Assembly: GCA_023390055.1 (NCBI GenBank)
Contig: JAEWDP010000049.1
Location: forward strand, 1-34,153
Source of the DNA: Pseudomonadota bacterium
GTDB lineage: Bacteria > Pseudomonadota > Alphaproteobacteria > Rhizobiales > Rhizobiaceae
Direction of reading: 5' to 3'
Length of the DNA stretch: 34,153 bases
Both the position numbers and the translations under genes were made by a program. The notes under the pieces are model-generated. The model was not told the DNA's origin, searched no databases, and saw only the letters and a list, made by a program, of their open reading frames with translations. Shown in pieces: positions 21,570 through 29,616 of the stretch (positions are counted from its first letter, which is position 1; each line of letters opens with the position of its first letter).

Positions 21570-22187
21570 ATGGAACCTTATCTGAAGAGCCTGGCAGTCG
21601 CTGCAGCACTGGCTGCAATGGCAATTCCGGCACAGGCACAGACGCCTACCGTCACGGCCTCGGACATCGTCATGCATGACGGCCCCGGACAGGATTTTCC
21701 CGAAATCGGTCTCATCACGCGCGGCAGTCATGCAATGCTTAATGGCTGCATGGAAGACAGCAATTGGTGCCTCGTCGAAATCAACGGCATGGAGGGTTGG
21801 GTCTTTGCGCAATACCTGACGATCGAAGAGCATGGTGCCCCGATCCTTGTTGAAGAATACAGGACATATGCGGACATACCGGTCGTGACCTACGAGACCA
21901 CTGCCGCGATCACGGGTTCACCACCTTCACCTGCGCCCGGTGACATCATGCTTGGCCCGGTCGAAGACGTCATCGTCGTGGAACCGCCTGAAGATGTATA
22001 TCTTTATATTGAACAGCACCGACCCGAGACGTTCCGTGTCGAAAACGAGGTTCTCCTCGGTGCTGCCGTGCCTTCCGATATCACCGTCCAGGAGGTACCC
22101 GACTATGAATACGACTACGTCGTCATCAACGAGCGACCCGTTCTCGTGGATCCTCAGACGCGACGCATCATGTATATTTACGATTAG
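21570..22187 (+). CDS. Exported SH3-domain/DUF1236 protein
   Basis: A 205-residue secreted protein. It has a signal peptide (LKSLAVAAALAAMAIPAQA, cleavage after residue 23) and a bacterial SH3-like domain (about 26-85: ASDIVMHDGPGQDFPEIG, LNGCMEDSNWCLVE, GWVFAQYL). An acidic and Pro-rich middle follows. A C-terminal DUF1236 motif reads YDYVVINERPVLVDPQTRRI, ending in MYIYD. SH3b domains in the periplasm often bind peptidoglycan or cell-wall peptides; DUF1236 is common in Rhizobiales and of unknown function. The ATG at 21570 follows AGGAG. The gene stands alone. Calling it a cell-envelope protein is inference from export and domain type. Confidence 0.9.
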   Translation: MEPYLKSLAVAAALAAMAIPAQAQTPTVTASDIVMHDGPGQDFPEIGLITRGSHAMLNGCMEDSNWCLVEINGMEGWVFAQYLTIEEHGAPILVEEYRTYADIPVVTYETTAAITGSPPSPAPGDIMLGPVEDVIVVEPPEDVYLYIEQHRPETFRVENEVLLGAAVPSDITVQEVPDYEYDYVVINERPVLVDPQTRRIMYIYD

Positions 22188-22192
22188 GTTCA

Positions 22193-22216
22193 AAGGGGCG
22201 GCATTTGTCGCCCCTT
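22193..22216 (+). terminator. Hairpin after the SH3/DUF1236 gene
   Basis: AAGGGGCG (22193-22200), an eight-base loop, CGCCCCTT (22209-22216). It begins 6 bases after the stop codon; the U-tract is only TT. Confidence 0.4.
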
Positions 22217-22306
22217 GCCGACGTCACCACCCTCCCCGAAAGCCGCAATAACGCCGGCAGATCCCGTATCATGTCGCGATCTTAAACCCGGGCACGAGAA
22301 TTGGTG

Positions 22307-22335
22307 TTGATTGTTCCGGCCGTTCGCGCTTTATC
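22307..22335 (+). promoter_or_regulatory. Candidate promoter of the MarR - response regulator operon
   Basis: TTGATT (22307-22312), a 17-base spacer, TTTATC (22330-22335). Start expected near 22342, only 13 bases before the chosen ATG at 22355. Confidence 0.35.
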
Positions 22336-22354
22336 GGTTCGTGCAAGAAGAACG

Positions 22355-22918
22355 ATGAAAGCTCCCGCACGATCGCCGGGGAGCGATGGGAGGGCACGAA
22401 CCGTGTCACGCGCACCGGCAACGAAGTCCGTGAAAAACAAGCAGCCGGCAATCCCTGCGGTTGTCGAGTCACAGGTCGAGTTCGAGATCATCGAACTTCT
22501 GTTCTTTGCCTATCGCGATTTTGTCTCTGATCCGGATGCCTTCCTGGCGAAGATGGGCATGGGACGCGCCCATCACCGCGTCGTTTATTTCGTATCGCGC
22601 CAACCGGGGCTGATGGTAACGGACCTTCTCGATATCCTGCAGATTACAAAACAGAGCCTTGCAAGGGTCCTCAAGCAGCTTATCGAGATGGGCTACATTC
22701 GACAAATGGCCGGCGCGAAGGATCGGCGACAGCGGCGGCTATATCCTACACTTGCCGGCCGGGAGCTTGCTCTTGCCCTCTCAGAGCCACAGTCTCGCCG
22801 CATCACGCATGCCATGCGCGATTTTTCCCCGACACAACGCGAAGCCATCTTGACATTTCTGCACGAAATGCGTGGCCGTGATCCGAAGCTCAAAGTGTTC
22901 GAAACCGAGTTGGATTGA
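22355..22918 (+). CDS. petP: MarR-family regulator, PetP-like
   Basis: A 187-residue winged-helix regulator. A basic, probably disordered N terminus (about 1-35) precedes the MarR core: QVEFEIIELLFFAYRDFVSD, RAHHRVVYFVSRQPGLMVTD, the recognition helix ITKQSLARVLKQLIEMGYI and the wing GAKDRRQRRLYPT. This pattern matches the PetP proteins of alphaproteobacteria, named for linkage to petR and cytochrome bc1 control in Rhodobacter; the bc1 genes themselves are not in this window. The ATG at 22355 has only a modest ribosome site (AAGAAG). Its stop TGA overlaps the ATG of the response-regulator gene by one base, so the two are translationally coupled. The symbol is given by similarity. Confidence 0.78.
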   Translation: MKAPARSPGSDGRARTVSRAPATKSVKNKQPAIPAVVESQVEFEIIELLFFAYRDFVSDPDAFLAKMGMGRAHHRVVYFVSRQPGLMVTDLLDILQITKQSLARVLKQLIEMGYIRQMAGAKDRRQRRLYPTLAGRELALALSEPQSRRITHAMRDFSPTQREAILTFLHEMRGRDPKLKVFETELD

Positions 22919-23613
22919 TGATGGAAACTCTCTCCGATGACGCCCCTCACCTCCTGGTCGTAGACGATGACACCCGCATCCGCGACCTGCTCAGTCGCTA
23001 TCTTACGGAGCAGGGCTTCCGCGTAACGGTTGCAGCCGATGCCGCCGAAGCCCGCCGACGTCTCGACGGGTTGCAGTTTGACCTCATCGTCCTCGACGTG
23101 ATGATGCCGGGCGAATCAGGCTTGTCGTTGACGAAATCGCTCTATGAGGACAAATCGACGCCTGTCATCCTGCTCACGGCGAAGGTTGAAGCAAGTTCGC
23201 GTATCGCCGGGTTGGAAGCAGGTGCGGATGACTATCTGCCCAAGCCGTTCGACCCACGCGAACTCGTCTTGAGGATCAACAATATTCTTCGCAGGAACGC
23301 CGCGCCGGATGCCCCCAAGATCGATCAGATCATGTTCGGACCCTTTACGTTTTCGATTATCAAGAAGGAGCTACGCAGGGCATCCGAGCATATCCGGTTG
23401 ACGGACCGCGAACAGGAAATCATGCTGCTCTTTGCCTTGCGTGCCGGCGACACCATCCCGCGCCACGAACTGATTGGCGACGATGCCGAGGTCGGAGAAC
23501 GAACGATCGACGTGCAGATCAATCGCCTTCGGCGCAAGATCGAGGACGATCCGGCCAATCCGGTATACCTTCAGACGGTCCGAGGCGTCGGCTACCGATT
23601 GAGCATCGACTGA
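22918..23613 (+). CDS. petR: OmpR-family response regulator, PetR-like
   Basis: A 231-residue two-component response regulator. The receiver domain (about 10-125) has the acidic pocket VVDDDTR, the phosphorylated aspartate in VLDVMMPGESG (Asp60), a conserved Thr in ILLTAKVE and the lysine in PKPFDPREL. A C-terminal winged helix of the OmpR type follows (about 135-230), with LTDREQEIMLLF, RTIDVQINRLRRKIEDDP and YLQTVRGVGYRL. The ATG at 22918 overlaps the preceding stop codon; a second ATG follows at 22921. The histidine kinase gene begins 13 bases after its stop, so all three genes look like one operon. The petR name follows from the MarR partner and the sequence type. Confidence 0.85.
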   Translation: MMETLSDDAPHLLVVDDDTRIRDLLSRYLTEQGFRVTVAADAAEARRRLDGLQFDLIVLDVMMPGESGLSLTKSLYEDKSTPVILLTAKVEASSRIAGLEAGADDYLPKPFDPRELVLRINNILRRNAAPDAPKIDQIMFGPFTFSIIKKELRRASEHIRLTDREQEIMLLFALRAGDTIPRHELIGDDAEVGERTIDVQINRLRRKIEDDPANPVYLQTVRGVGYRLSID

Positions 23614-23626
23614 GCCGGGGATCCAG

Positions 23627-25027
23627 ATGGCCGACAGAAGCAGCAGATCGTTGGCAATGTTCGACTGGTTGAGAAGGGACCTGTGGCGCATACGGGTGCC
23701 TGGAACGCACCGATCGAAACGATGGCTGAAACGCTGGCTGCCGACGCGGCTCTATACCCGTTCCGTGCTGATCGTCATCATTCCCATGCTGCTGCTTCAG
23801 ACGGTTGTTGCAGCCGTTTTCATGGAGCGCCACTGGCGGATGGTCACCGAACGGTTGTCAGAAGGGACCACCCGCGACATCGCAGCACTGATTGCGGCAA
23901 TCGAGGCCTATCCCGAGGGACCCGACTATACAAACCTCACCCGGATTGCCGACCAGTTGGAACTCAGTATCGCAATCGAGCCTGGCGGCGAGCTTCCGCC
24001 ACCTCGCCCAAAGCCCTTTTTCTCCATCCTTGACGGCATTCTTGCCGACCAGATCAGCAACAAGATCCGCCGGCCCTTCTGGATTGACACGGTCGGCGAC
24101 AGTCGTCTTGTCGAGATCCGCATCAAGCTTGACGACGGCGTCTTGCGTGTCTTTACCCGTCGCAATCAGACATATGCATCCAACACCCACATCTTCCTGG
24201 TCTGGATGGCTGGTACGGCATTGGCACTGATCGGCATCTCGGTCCTCTTCCTGCGCGGTCAGATCCGGCCGATCCTGATGCTGGCACAGGCAGCCGAAGC
24301 CTTCGGAAAGGGGCAGAAGATGGCGGATTTCACGCCGCGCGGCGCAGATGAGATCCGATTGGCCGGATCTGCCTTCATTCTCATGCGCGAGCGCATCGAG
24401 CGGCAGATCGAGCAACGCACCGCAATGCTCTCCGGCGTCAGTCACGATCTGCGGACCATCCTCACCCGCTTCAAGCTGCAACTGGCACTTACCGGTGATC
24501 GCCCCGAATTGAAGGGAATGGCCGATGATGTCGATGACATGCAGAACATGCTTGAAGGGTATCTCGCCTTTGCGAAGGGCGAAGCAGAAGAAGATGTCGG
24601 AACGCTTCATCTGAGCGAACTCATGGAGAAGGTGAGGACCGAATTTGATCTCAAGGGCAAATCAATGACCTACGAGATCGACGGCGATGACTTGATCGCC
24701 GTCAGACCCAATGCCTTTGTCAGGCTGGTGAACAACCTTGCGGCAAACAGCGAGCGTTATGCCAGCAAGCTCCATGTGGACGCACGGCATACTGCACGAT
24801 GGCTGACCCTGACATTTGATGATAATGGTCCCGGGATCCCGCAAGAGGCGCGTGAAGATGTCTTCAAGCCATTTTACCGGCTTGACGAAGCGCGCAACAT
24901 CGACAAGTTTGGCACCGGCCTCGGCCTGTCGATCGTACGTGACATCGCGCATGCCCATGGTGGCAATATAACGCTTGCCGACAGTCCCCTTGGCGGCCTG
25001 CGCGCAACTGTGCGCGTGCCAGCTTAA
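23627..25027 (+). CDS. EnvZ-type sensor histidine kinase
   Basis: Inner-membrane sensor kinase of 466 residues and cognate partner of the response regulator directly upstream. It has a basic cytoplasmic N terminus, a first membrane helix (about 45-66), and a periplasmic sensor region of about 120 residues. The second membrane helix (about 188-210) leads into HAMP (211-265). The H-box is GVSHDLRTILTRFKLQLAL with phospho-accepting His273. The catalytic domain has N-box RLVNNLAANSERYA, G1 DDNGPGIP, F-box FKPFYRLD and G2 GTGLGLSIV, all intact. The ATG at 23627 follows GGGGA. Its stop lies 5 bases from the end of the convergent csaA. The stimulus is unknown. Confidence 0.95.
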   Translation: MADRSSRSLAMFDWLRRDLWRIRVPGTHRSKRWLKRWLPTRLYTRSVLIVIIPMLLLQTVVAAVFMERHWRMVTERLSEGTTRDIAALIAAIEAYPEGPDYTNLTRIADQLELSIAIEPGGELPPPRPKPFFSILDGILADQISNKIRRPFWIDTVGDSRLVEIRIKLDDGVLRVFTRRNQTYASNTHIFLVWMAGTALALIGISVLFLRGQIRPILMLAQAAEAFGKGQKMADFTPRGADEIRLAGSAFILMRERIERQIEQRTAMLSGVSHDLRTILTRFKLQLALTGDRPELKGMADDVDDMQNMLEGYLAFAKGEAEEDVGTLHLSELMEKVRTEFDLKGKSMTYEIDGDDLIAVRPNAFVRLVNNLAANSERYASKLHVDARHTARWLTLTFDDNGPGIPQEAREDVFKPFYRLDEARNIDKFGTGLGLSIVRDIAHAHGGNITLADSPLGGLRATVRVPA

Positions 25028-25032
25028 AGGGG

Positions 25033-25374
25033 CTACATCAGTTTCTGGCCGTTCGGAACCGGTCGCTCGATGGCTGCAAGCACGATATCACCGCCATCGT
25101 CAGCAAAACCGAGCGTGAGGACTTCCGAGCGGAACGGTCCGATCTGGCGCGGTGGGAAATTGACCACGGCCATGACCTGTCGTCCAAGCAGGGCTTCTTC
25201 GTCGTAGTGGACTGTGATCTGTGCCGACGATTTCTTGATGCCGATGGTCGCACCAAAATCGATTTTCAGTTTCCAGGCAGGCTTGCGGGCCTCCGGAAAG
25301 GCTGTGATCTCGACAATTGTGCCAATCCTGATATCGACCTTTTCAAAATCGGCAAAGGTGATTTCTTCACTCAT
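25033..25374 (-). CDS. csaA: CsaA-type tRNA-binding domain protein/chaperone
   Basis: A 113-residue protein consisting of a single tRNA-binding (EMAP-II/OB-fold) domain, as in CsaA, a homodimeric export-related chaperone in Bacillus. It starts MSEEITFADFEKVDIRIGTI and has PAWKLKIDFG, the signature SSAQITVHYDEEALLGRQVMAVVNFPPRQIG and the end LAAIERPVPNGQKLM. Length and motifs are normal. The ATG at 25374 has GAGG seven bases upstream and follows the proC stop by 8 bases, so it is the last gene of the ybjN-like - proC - csaA operon. Its role outside Bacillus is poorly defined. Confidence 0.93.
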   Translation of the reverse strand: MSEEITFADFEKVDIRIGTIVEITAFPEARKPAWKLKIDFGATIGIKKSSAQITVHYDEEALLGRQVMAVVNFPPRQIGPFRSEVLTLGFADDGGDIVLAAIERPVPNGQKLM

Positions 25375-25382
25375 CAGTAACC

Positions 25383-26201
25383 TCAGCGTCCCAATTCCTG
25401 CGCGCGCGCACGCGCCGCAGCAATGGCCTTGTCGAACAACGACTGCATATTGCTGTCATCCATCAGGACAGACAGAGCCGCGGCCGTCGTTCCGCCAGGC
25501 GAGGTGACGTTTTGACGCAACTTGGAAGCTGGCTCGGGGGACCGGTGCAAGAGTTCACCGGCCCCCGAGACGGTTTCCCGTGCGAGACGCATGGCGAGAT
25601 CCGCCGGCAGGCCTGCTTTGCGGCCTGCCTCAGCCATGCATTCGACGAGATAAAAGACATAAGCGGGTCCGCTGCCGGAGACGGCAGTCACGGCATCGAT
25701 ATCCTTTTCGCTTGAGACCCATTCGACCGGTCCACTGACCTTGAGCAGCGCGTCGACCTGGGCGCGCTGTGCATCGTCGACGCGCGCGTTTGCAAAAGCA
25801 CCTGTGATACCACGGCCGATCATCGCCGGTGTATTCGGCATTGCGCGTACCATCGCGGCCTCGCCAAGATGCTCTTCAAGAAAGGAAAGAGGCTTGCCGG
25901 CAGCGACCGACACGATGACCGTCCCCGAGGACACGAGCGTCTTCAATGGCGGCAGGACCGCTTCCATGACCTGAGGCTTGACAGCGAGAAAGATGACTTC
26001 TGCGACCAGTCCCACTGGAGCAACGGTCGAATGACGCACGCCGCCATCGGATATTTTCTGCATCATTTGCGCCGAAGGTGACGGATCGAGAACCGTAATC
26101 GAATTCCCGGCAATGCCACTATCCAACCAGCCGCTCAACATCGCTCCGCCCATATTGCCGGCACCGACAAGGACGATCGCTCCCTTGGCACTGGAAGGCA
26201 T
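25383..26201 (-). CDS. proC: Pyrroline-5-carboxylate reductase
   Basis: Last step of proline synthesis: reduces 1-pyrroline-5-carboxylate to L-proline with NAD(P)H, in the cytoplasm. The 272-residue product has the N-terminal nucleotide-binding loop VLVGAGNMGGAMLSGWL, the strand-end motif LAVKPQVM, VRAMPNTPAMIGRG, and the C-terminal P5CR signature: DAVTAVSGSGPAYVFYLVE, later TSPGGTTAAAL. The ATG at 26201 overlaps the stop of the upstream YbjN-like gene by one base (TGATG), so translation is probably coupled. csaA follows 8 bases after its stop. Confidence 0.96.
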   Translation of the reverse strand: MPSSAKGAIVLVGAGNMGGAMLSGWLDSGIAGNSITVLDPSPSAQMMQKISDGGVRHSTVAPVGLVAEVIFLAVKPQVMEAVLPPLKTLVSSGTVIVSVAAGKPLSFLEEHLGEAAMVRAMPNTPAMIGRGITGAFANARVDDAQRAQVDALLKVSGPVEWVSSEKDIDAVTAVSGSGPAYVFYLVECMAEAGRKAGLPADLAMRLARETVSGAGELLHRSPEPASKLRQNVTSPGGTTAAALSVLMDDSNMQSLFDKAIAAARARAQELGR

Positions 26202-26701
26202 CAGGCTTCACCCACGGTCTCAAACAGGACCGCCTCCATCGCGCTCTTGGCGTCAAGCCCCGACCAGACAACGAACTGAAAGGCCTGATAGTAGGTCTCG
26301 CAGGTCTCCAGTGCACTGGAAAGCAGCACTTCCACCTGCTGGCTGGTCGGCTCGGCGCCGCCTGCCAGCAACAGAGACTGCCGGAAAATCACGACATCCT
26401 CCTGCCTCCACAGGTCGAAGTGACCCATCAGGACCTGGCCGTTCACCTGAGACAGCAAGCGAATAACCTCGTTTGCGCGCGCATCGGAAACCTTGATGTC
26501 AAATGCACAGGCAAGGTGCAGCGCCTCGAATTCCTCCATCCATGAAAATGAGATGTGATAATCGGCCCAGCGTCCCTCAACCGTCATCGCTATCTCGTCT
26601 TCCCCGGACCGTTCGAAGGTCCAGTCGTTAGACGCCGCGACGACTTCAATCATGTCGACTGGATTGGACTGACGATAGAGTTCAAATTCCATAAGGCTCA
26701 T
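26201..26701 (-). CDS. YbjN domain protein
   Basis: A 166-residue cytoplasmic protein of the YbjN family (type III secretion chaperone-like fold). It starts MSLMEFELYRQSNPVDMIEV and contains ISFSWMEEFEALHLACAFDI, a Q-x-x-x-G-H-F-D-L segment (VNGQVLMGHFDLWRQE) and CETYYQAFQFVVWSGL. YbjN proteins are linked to stress and motility phenotypes in enterics, but the molecular action is unknown. I chose the ATG at 26701, preceded by GAAGGTG; the frame stays open 73 codons further upstream but that part does not look like the family. First gene of the operon with proC and csaA; the constant ybjN - proC linkage is common in Rhizobiales. Confidence 0.9.
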   Translation of the reverse strand: MSLMEFELYRQSNPVDMIEVVAASNDWTFERSGEDEIAMTVEGRWADYHISFSWMEEFEALHLACAFDIKVSDARANEVIRLLSQVNGQVLMGHFDLWRQEDVVIFRQSLLLAGGAEPTSQQVEVLLSSALETCETYYQAFQFVVWSGLDAKSAMEAVLFETVGEA

Positions 26702-27091
26702 GCAGCACCTTCTTGACCGGAATGAATCTGACGCTCGTGATAACGTAAAACGCACAACCGGAAACAACACTTCAGACGACCCCTGACCTTGGCACGATAC
26801 TGCCACGACCCTGCCCGGAGCTTGCGCTCGTTTCGAATCATCATTTAAAATCAGTGTATAGGCGGAAATACTGACTTCCAGCCCCCCACCGCAATTTAGC
26901 CGTGGAGAGTTTACCGGCACTGCTCCTGTGCGGCTTCAGCCCGAATGCATAAGCGACTCTGACGACTGCCTTTTTTGGCGCTGTCCACAGGACAAAATTT
27001 TATTCAATTCTGTCGGAAAATCAGCGTCGCAACACCCCGGCAAGACCGTAGCCATGACGATTGCGGTCTTCGCGCTCGCGATCCTTCATCA
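26702..27091. other. 390-base gap upstream of the YbjN-like gene
   Basis: No gene recognised. It should contain the promoter of the minus-strand operon, most likely in the AT-rich part around 26830-26870, but I could not choose a convincing -35/-10 pair. AAGACCG (27042-27048) and CGGTCTT (27064-27070) form a small stem downstream of the UbiK-like gene. Confidence 0.45.
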
Positions 27092-27346
27092 TTATTTCGA
27101 TGAAAGCTTTGCCTCGAGGGCATCAATCCGTGACTTCAACGCTTCATTTTCGTCACGCGCACGGGCTGCCATTTCACGTACGGCTTCGAATTCCTCGCGC
27201 TTCACCACATCCATGCTATTGAGGAAGCGCTCGGCCTGGGCCTGGAACGCTGCCTCTGCCTCGTGGCGGAGACCCTGTGCAGCACCGGCTGCATCCGTCA
27301 TCAGTTTGGCGAAGTCGTCAAGGATACGGTTCGTACCACTGGACAT
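27092..27346 (-). CDS. UbiK/BMFP-type accessory protein
   Basis: An 84-residue protein of the BMFP/UbiK family. The N-terminal amphipathic region reads RILDDFAKLMTDAAGAAQGL, and the C-terminal part is a heptad-like coiled coil (KREEFEAVREMAARARDENE, then LKSRIDALEAKL). UbiK-type proteins trimerise, bind membranes and assist ubiquinone biosynthesis; in Brucella the related BMFP has membrane-fusion activity. The ATG at 27346 follows GGGAG at a suitable distance; 30 further open codons upstream are unsupported. It is divergent from lgt, a common arrangement in Rhizobiales. Function in this organism is inferred. Confidence 0.85.
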   Translation of the reverse strand: MSSGTNRILDDFAKLMTDAAGAAQGLRHEAEAAFQAQAERFLNSMDVVKREEFEAVREMAARARDENEALKSRIDALEAKLSSK

Positions 27347-27520
27347 GGTCTTGGGCTCCCATTGTTTCGGCGAAGGCCGACATCTATTGCTTCGGATGAA
27401 GTAGAGTTTAGCGTGCTGGCTTGCAAGCACCAACAAGGGATCGGCAGAAATTCATCTTGACCGGCGTTGGGGCTTTATCCATGTTCCCGCCCTCTCGCCT
27501 GTATAAGGAAAGCGCCCACC

Positions 27521-28360
27521 TTGATCGAAAGTCTGAAACTGTTCGCCCTCATGCCGTTTCCAAACATCGACCCTGTTGCATTTTCGCTCGGCCCGATTGC
27601 TGTTCACTGGTACGGACTGGCCTATGTCGCAGGCATCCTCTGCGGCTGGCATTATGCGCGGCGACTGGCCAGCAAGGACACCCTGTGGCCCAATAACCGG
27701 TCACCGATCACCGTCACGCATCTCGATGATTTTCTCGTCTGGGTGGCAGTAGGGATCGTCCTTGGCGGGCGAATTGGCTACATTCTTTTCTACGATCTTG
27801 GCGCCGTCGTGCACGATCCTGTTCGTGCCATAGAGATATGGAACGGCGGAATGTCCTTCCATGGCGGCTTCATCGGCGCAACACTTGCAATGGTGATGTT
27901 TGCGCGCCGCAATGCAATTCCCGTCCTCAGCATTTTCGATATTGTCGCTACAGTCGTTCCCTTTGGGCTCTTCTTCGGGCGCATCGCAAATTTCATCAAT
28001 GGCGAGCTGTGGGGCAGATTAAGCGATGCCCCCTGGGCCGTCGTCTTCCCGACAGGTGGCCCGTTCGCACGCCATCCAAGCCAACTCTACGAAGCAGCAC
28101 TCGAAGGCATTGTCCTGTTGCTGATCCTTGCTCTGCTCGTCTTCAGGATGAAGGTCCTGAAGACGCCGGGACTTGCGTCCGGTGCATTCGTCTTCGGCTA
28201 TGGTCTGTCACGGATATTCATCGAGTTTTTCCGCGAACCGGACGGGCAGCTTGGCTATCTCGCATTTGGGTGGCTGACGATGGGAATGATCCTGTCGCTG
28301 CCCATGGTGGCTGCCGGGCTATGGCTGATGCTGCGCGCCCGCAGACACTCCGACGCATAA
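27521..28360 (+). CDS. lgt: Prolipoprotein diacylglyceryl transferase
   Basis: Lgt transfers diacylglycerol from phosphatidylglycerol to the lipobox cysteine of prolipoproteins, the first step of lipoprotein maturation, in the inner membrane. The 279-residue product has about seven membrane helices and the signatures IAVHWYGLAYVAGILCGWHY, GGRIGYILFYD, NGGMSFHGGFIGA, GRIANFINGELWGR, HPSQLYEA and RIFIEFFREPD. I favour the TTG at 27521: AAGGAA (27505-27510) fits it, and it gives the normal N-terminal length. The next ATG (27551) has no ribosome site. Followed after 22 bases by the midA-like gene. The lipoprotein at 31671 in this window is a likely client. Confidence 0.95.
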   Translation: MIESLKLFALMPFPNIDPVAFSLGPIAVHWYGLAYVAGILCGWHYARRLASKDTLWPNNRSPITVTHLDDFLVWVAVGIVLGGRIGYILFYDLGAVVHDPVRAIEIWNGGMSFHGGFIGATLAMVMFARRNAIPVLSIFDIVATVVPFGLFFGRIANFINGELWGRLSDAPWAVVFPTGGPFARHPSQLYEAALEGIVLLLILALLVFRMKVLKTPGLASGAFVFGYGLSRIFIEFFREPDGQLGYLAFGWLTMGMILSLPMVAAGLWLMLRARRHSDA

Positions 28361-28382
28361 CCGGCAGGAACGAGAGATACTC

Positions 28383-29483
28383 ATGAGCACGCCGCTGTCC
28401 CAGAAGATCAAGGCACTCATCCGAGCGACCGGACCGATCAGTGTTAGCGACTATTTTGCACTATGCCTCGGCGATCCCGAGCATGGCTATTACAAGACCC
28501 GAGAGCCATTTGGAACGACAGGCGATTTCATCACGGCACCCGACATCAGCCAGCTCTTCGGAGAAATGATCGGTGTCTTCATGGTCCATGCCTGGCAACG
28601 ACATGGTTCCCCGTCAACCGTACACCTCGTGGAGGCTGGACCCGGACGTGGCACGATGATGGTCGACATGCTCCGCGTCATCCGCAAGATCGCACCGCCG
28701 ATGTTTAACGGCATCGACATTCACCTGATAGAAACCAGCGAGCGGCTGCGCGGCGTCCAGCGTGTGACCCTGGAATCCTACTCCAGCAAAATCACCTGGC
28801 ACGACAGTCTCGAAAGTCTTCCCGAAGACTTTATGCTGATCGTTGCCAATGAGCTGTTTGACGCAATTCCAGTTCGCCAGTTCATCAAGACACGGACGGG
28901 CTTTCGCGAACGACTGATCGCACTTGACGATAAAGGTGAACTGGCGTTTGCAATCGGATCCCAGACCCTGGACGCACAGGAGCTTCCGCCCTCGCATCCG
29001 TCTGTCCCCGACGGGACGCTCTTCGAGGTCGCCCCGGCACGTCGGGCCATCATGCAGTCAGTGTCGGAGCAATTGCTAAATGCCACGGGTACCGCTCTCA
29101 TCATCGACTATGGCCACATGATCAGCGGTTTTGGCGATACCCTGCAAGCTGTTCGCAACCACCAATTTGATCCGCCATTTGCCCATCCGGGCGAAGCCGA
29201 TCTGACCAGCCACGTGGATTTCGAGGATCTGGCTCGGATCGCAACGACAAGTGGCATTCATCTCAATGGCACACTCAGGCAGGGTGATTTTCTCTATGGA
29301 CTGGGCCTTGCGACGCGGGCATCGTCCCTTGCAAATGGCAAACGACTGGAAGACCAGGAACTCATTGTCGCTGCGGTAGACCGGCTCGCTGGCGAGGGTG
29401 CAGGCAAGATGGGCGAACTCTTCAAGGTCATGGCCGTATCATCGCCTGCCTGCAGCCTCGAGCCGTTTCGGTCCGTAAAATGA
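28383..29483 (+). CDS. MidA/NDUFAF7-family SAM-dependent methyltransferase
   Basis: A 366-residue protein of the DUF185/MidA family. In mitochondria NDUFAF7 methylates an arginine of a complex I subunit during assembly, and alphaproteobacterial homologues are thought to act likewise. Visible family motifs are ISVSDYFALCLGDPEHGYY, FGTTGDFITAPDISQLFGEM, the SAM-binding VEAGPGRGTMMVDMLR (near residue 82), IVANELFDAIPVRQF, and LIIDYGH near residue 240. All are intact and the length is normal. The ATG at 28383 is 22 bases after lgt. pgeF lies downstream. The lgt - midA - pgeF order is typical of Rhizobiales. Confidence 0.92.
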   Translation: MSTPLSQKIKALIRATGPISVSDYFALCLGDPEHGYYKTREPFGTTGDFITAPDISQLFGEMIGVFMVHAWQRHGSPSTVHLVEAGPGRGTMMVDMLRVIRKIAPPMFNGIDIHLIETSERLRGVQRVTLESYSSKITWHDSLESLPEDFMLIVANELFDAIPVRQFIKTRTGFRERLIALDDKGELAFAIGSQTLDAQELPPSHPSVPDGTLFEVAPARRAIMQSVSEQLLNATGTALIIDYGHMISGFGDTLQAVRNHQFDPPFAHPGEADLTSHVDFEDLARIATTSGIHLNGTLRQGDFLYGLGLATRASSLANGKRLEDQELIVAAVDRLAGEGAGKMGELFKVMAVSSPACSLEPFRSVK

Positions 29484-29543
29484 GCTTGTCCTGCTGCACA
29501 TTGACAGCCTGTACGCGGATGCGCCAACATCACGCCCCGCAAA

Positions 29544-29579
29544 GCAGGTGCGAACCTGCAGCCTCACCGCAAGTGAGGC
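29544..29579 (+). other. Two adjacent small hairpins before pgeF
   Basis: GCAGGT-GCGA-ACCTGC (29544-29559) is followed at once by GCCTCAC-CGCAA-GTGAGGC (29561-29579), in the 133-base space between the midA-like gene and pgeF. No U-run follows. They could be mRNA processing or pausing elements. Confidence 0.3.
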
Positions 29580-29616
29580 CATCAGCTCCAAACGCGCTCC
29601 AAGAGGCAGACCGCCG

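Noticed and set aside
26928..27404. A 158-codon plus-strand frame across the UbiK-like gene
   Set aside because: Covers the coiled-coil gene on the other strand; Ser/Arg/Ala-rich translation typical of an antisense shadow.
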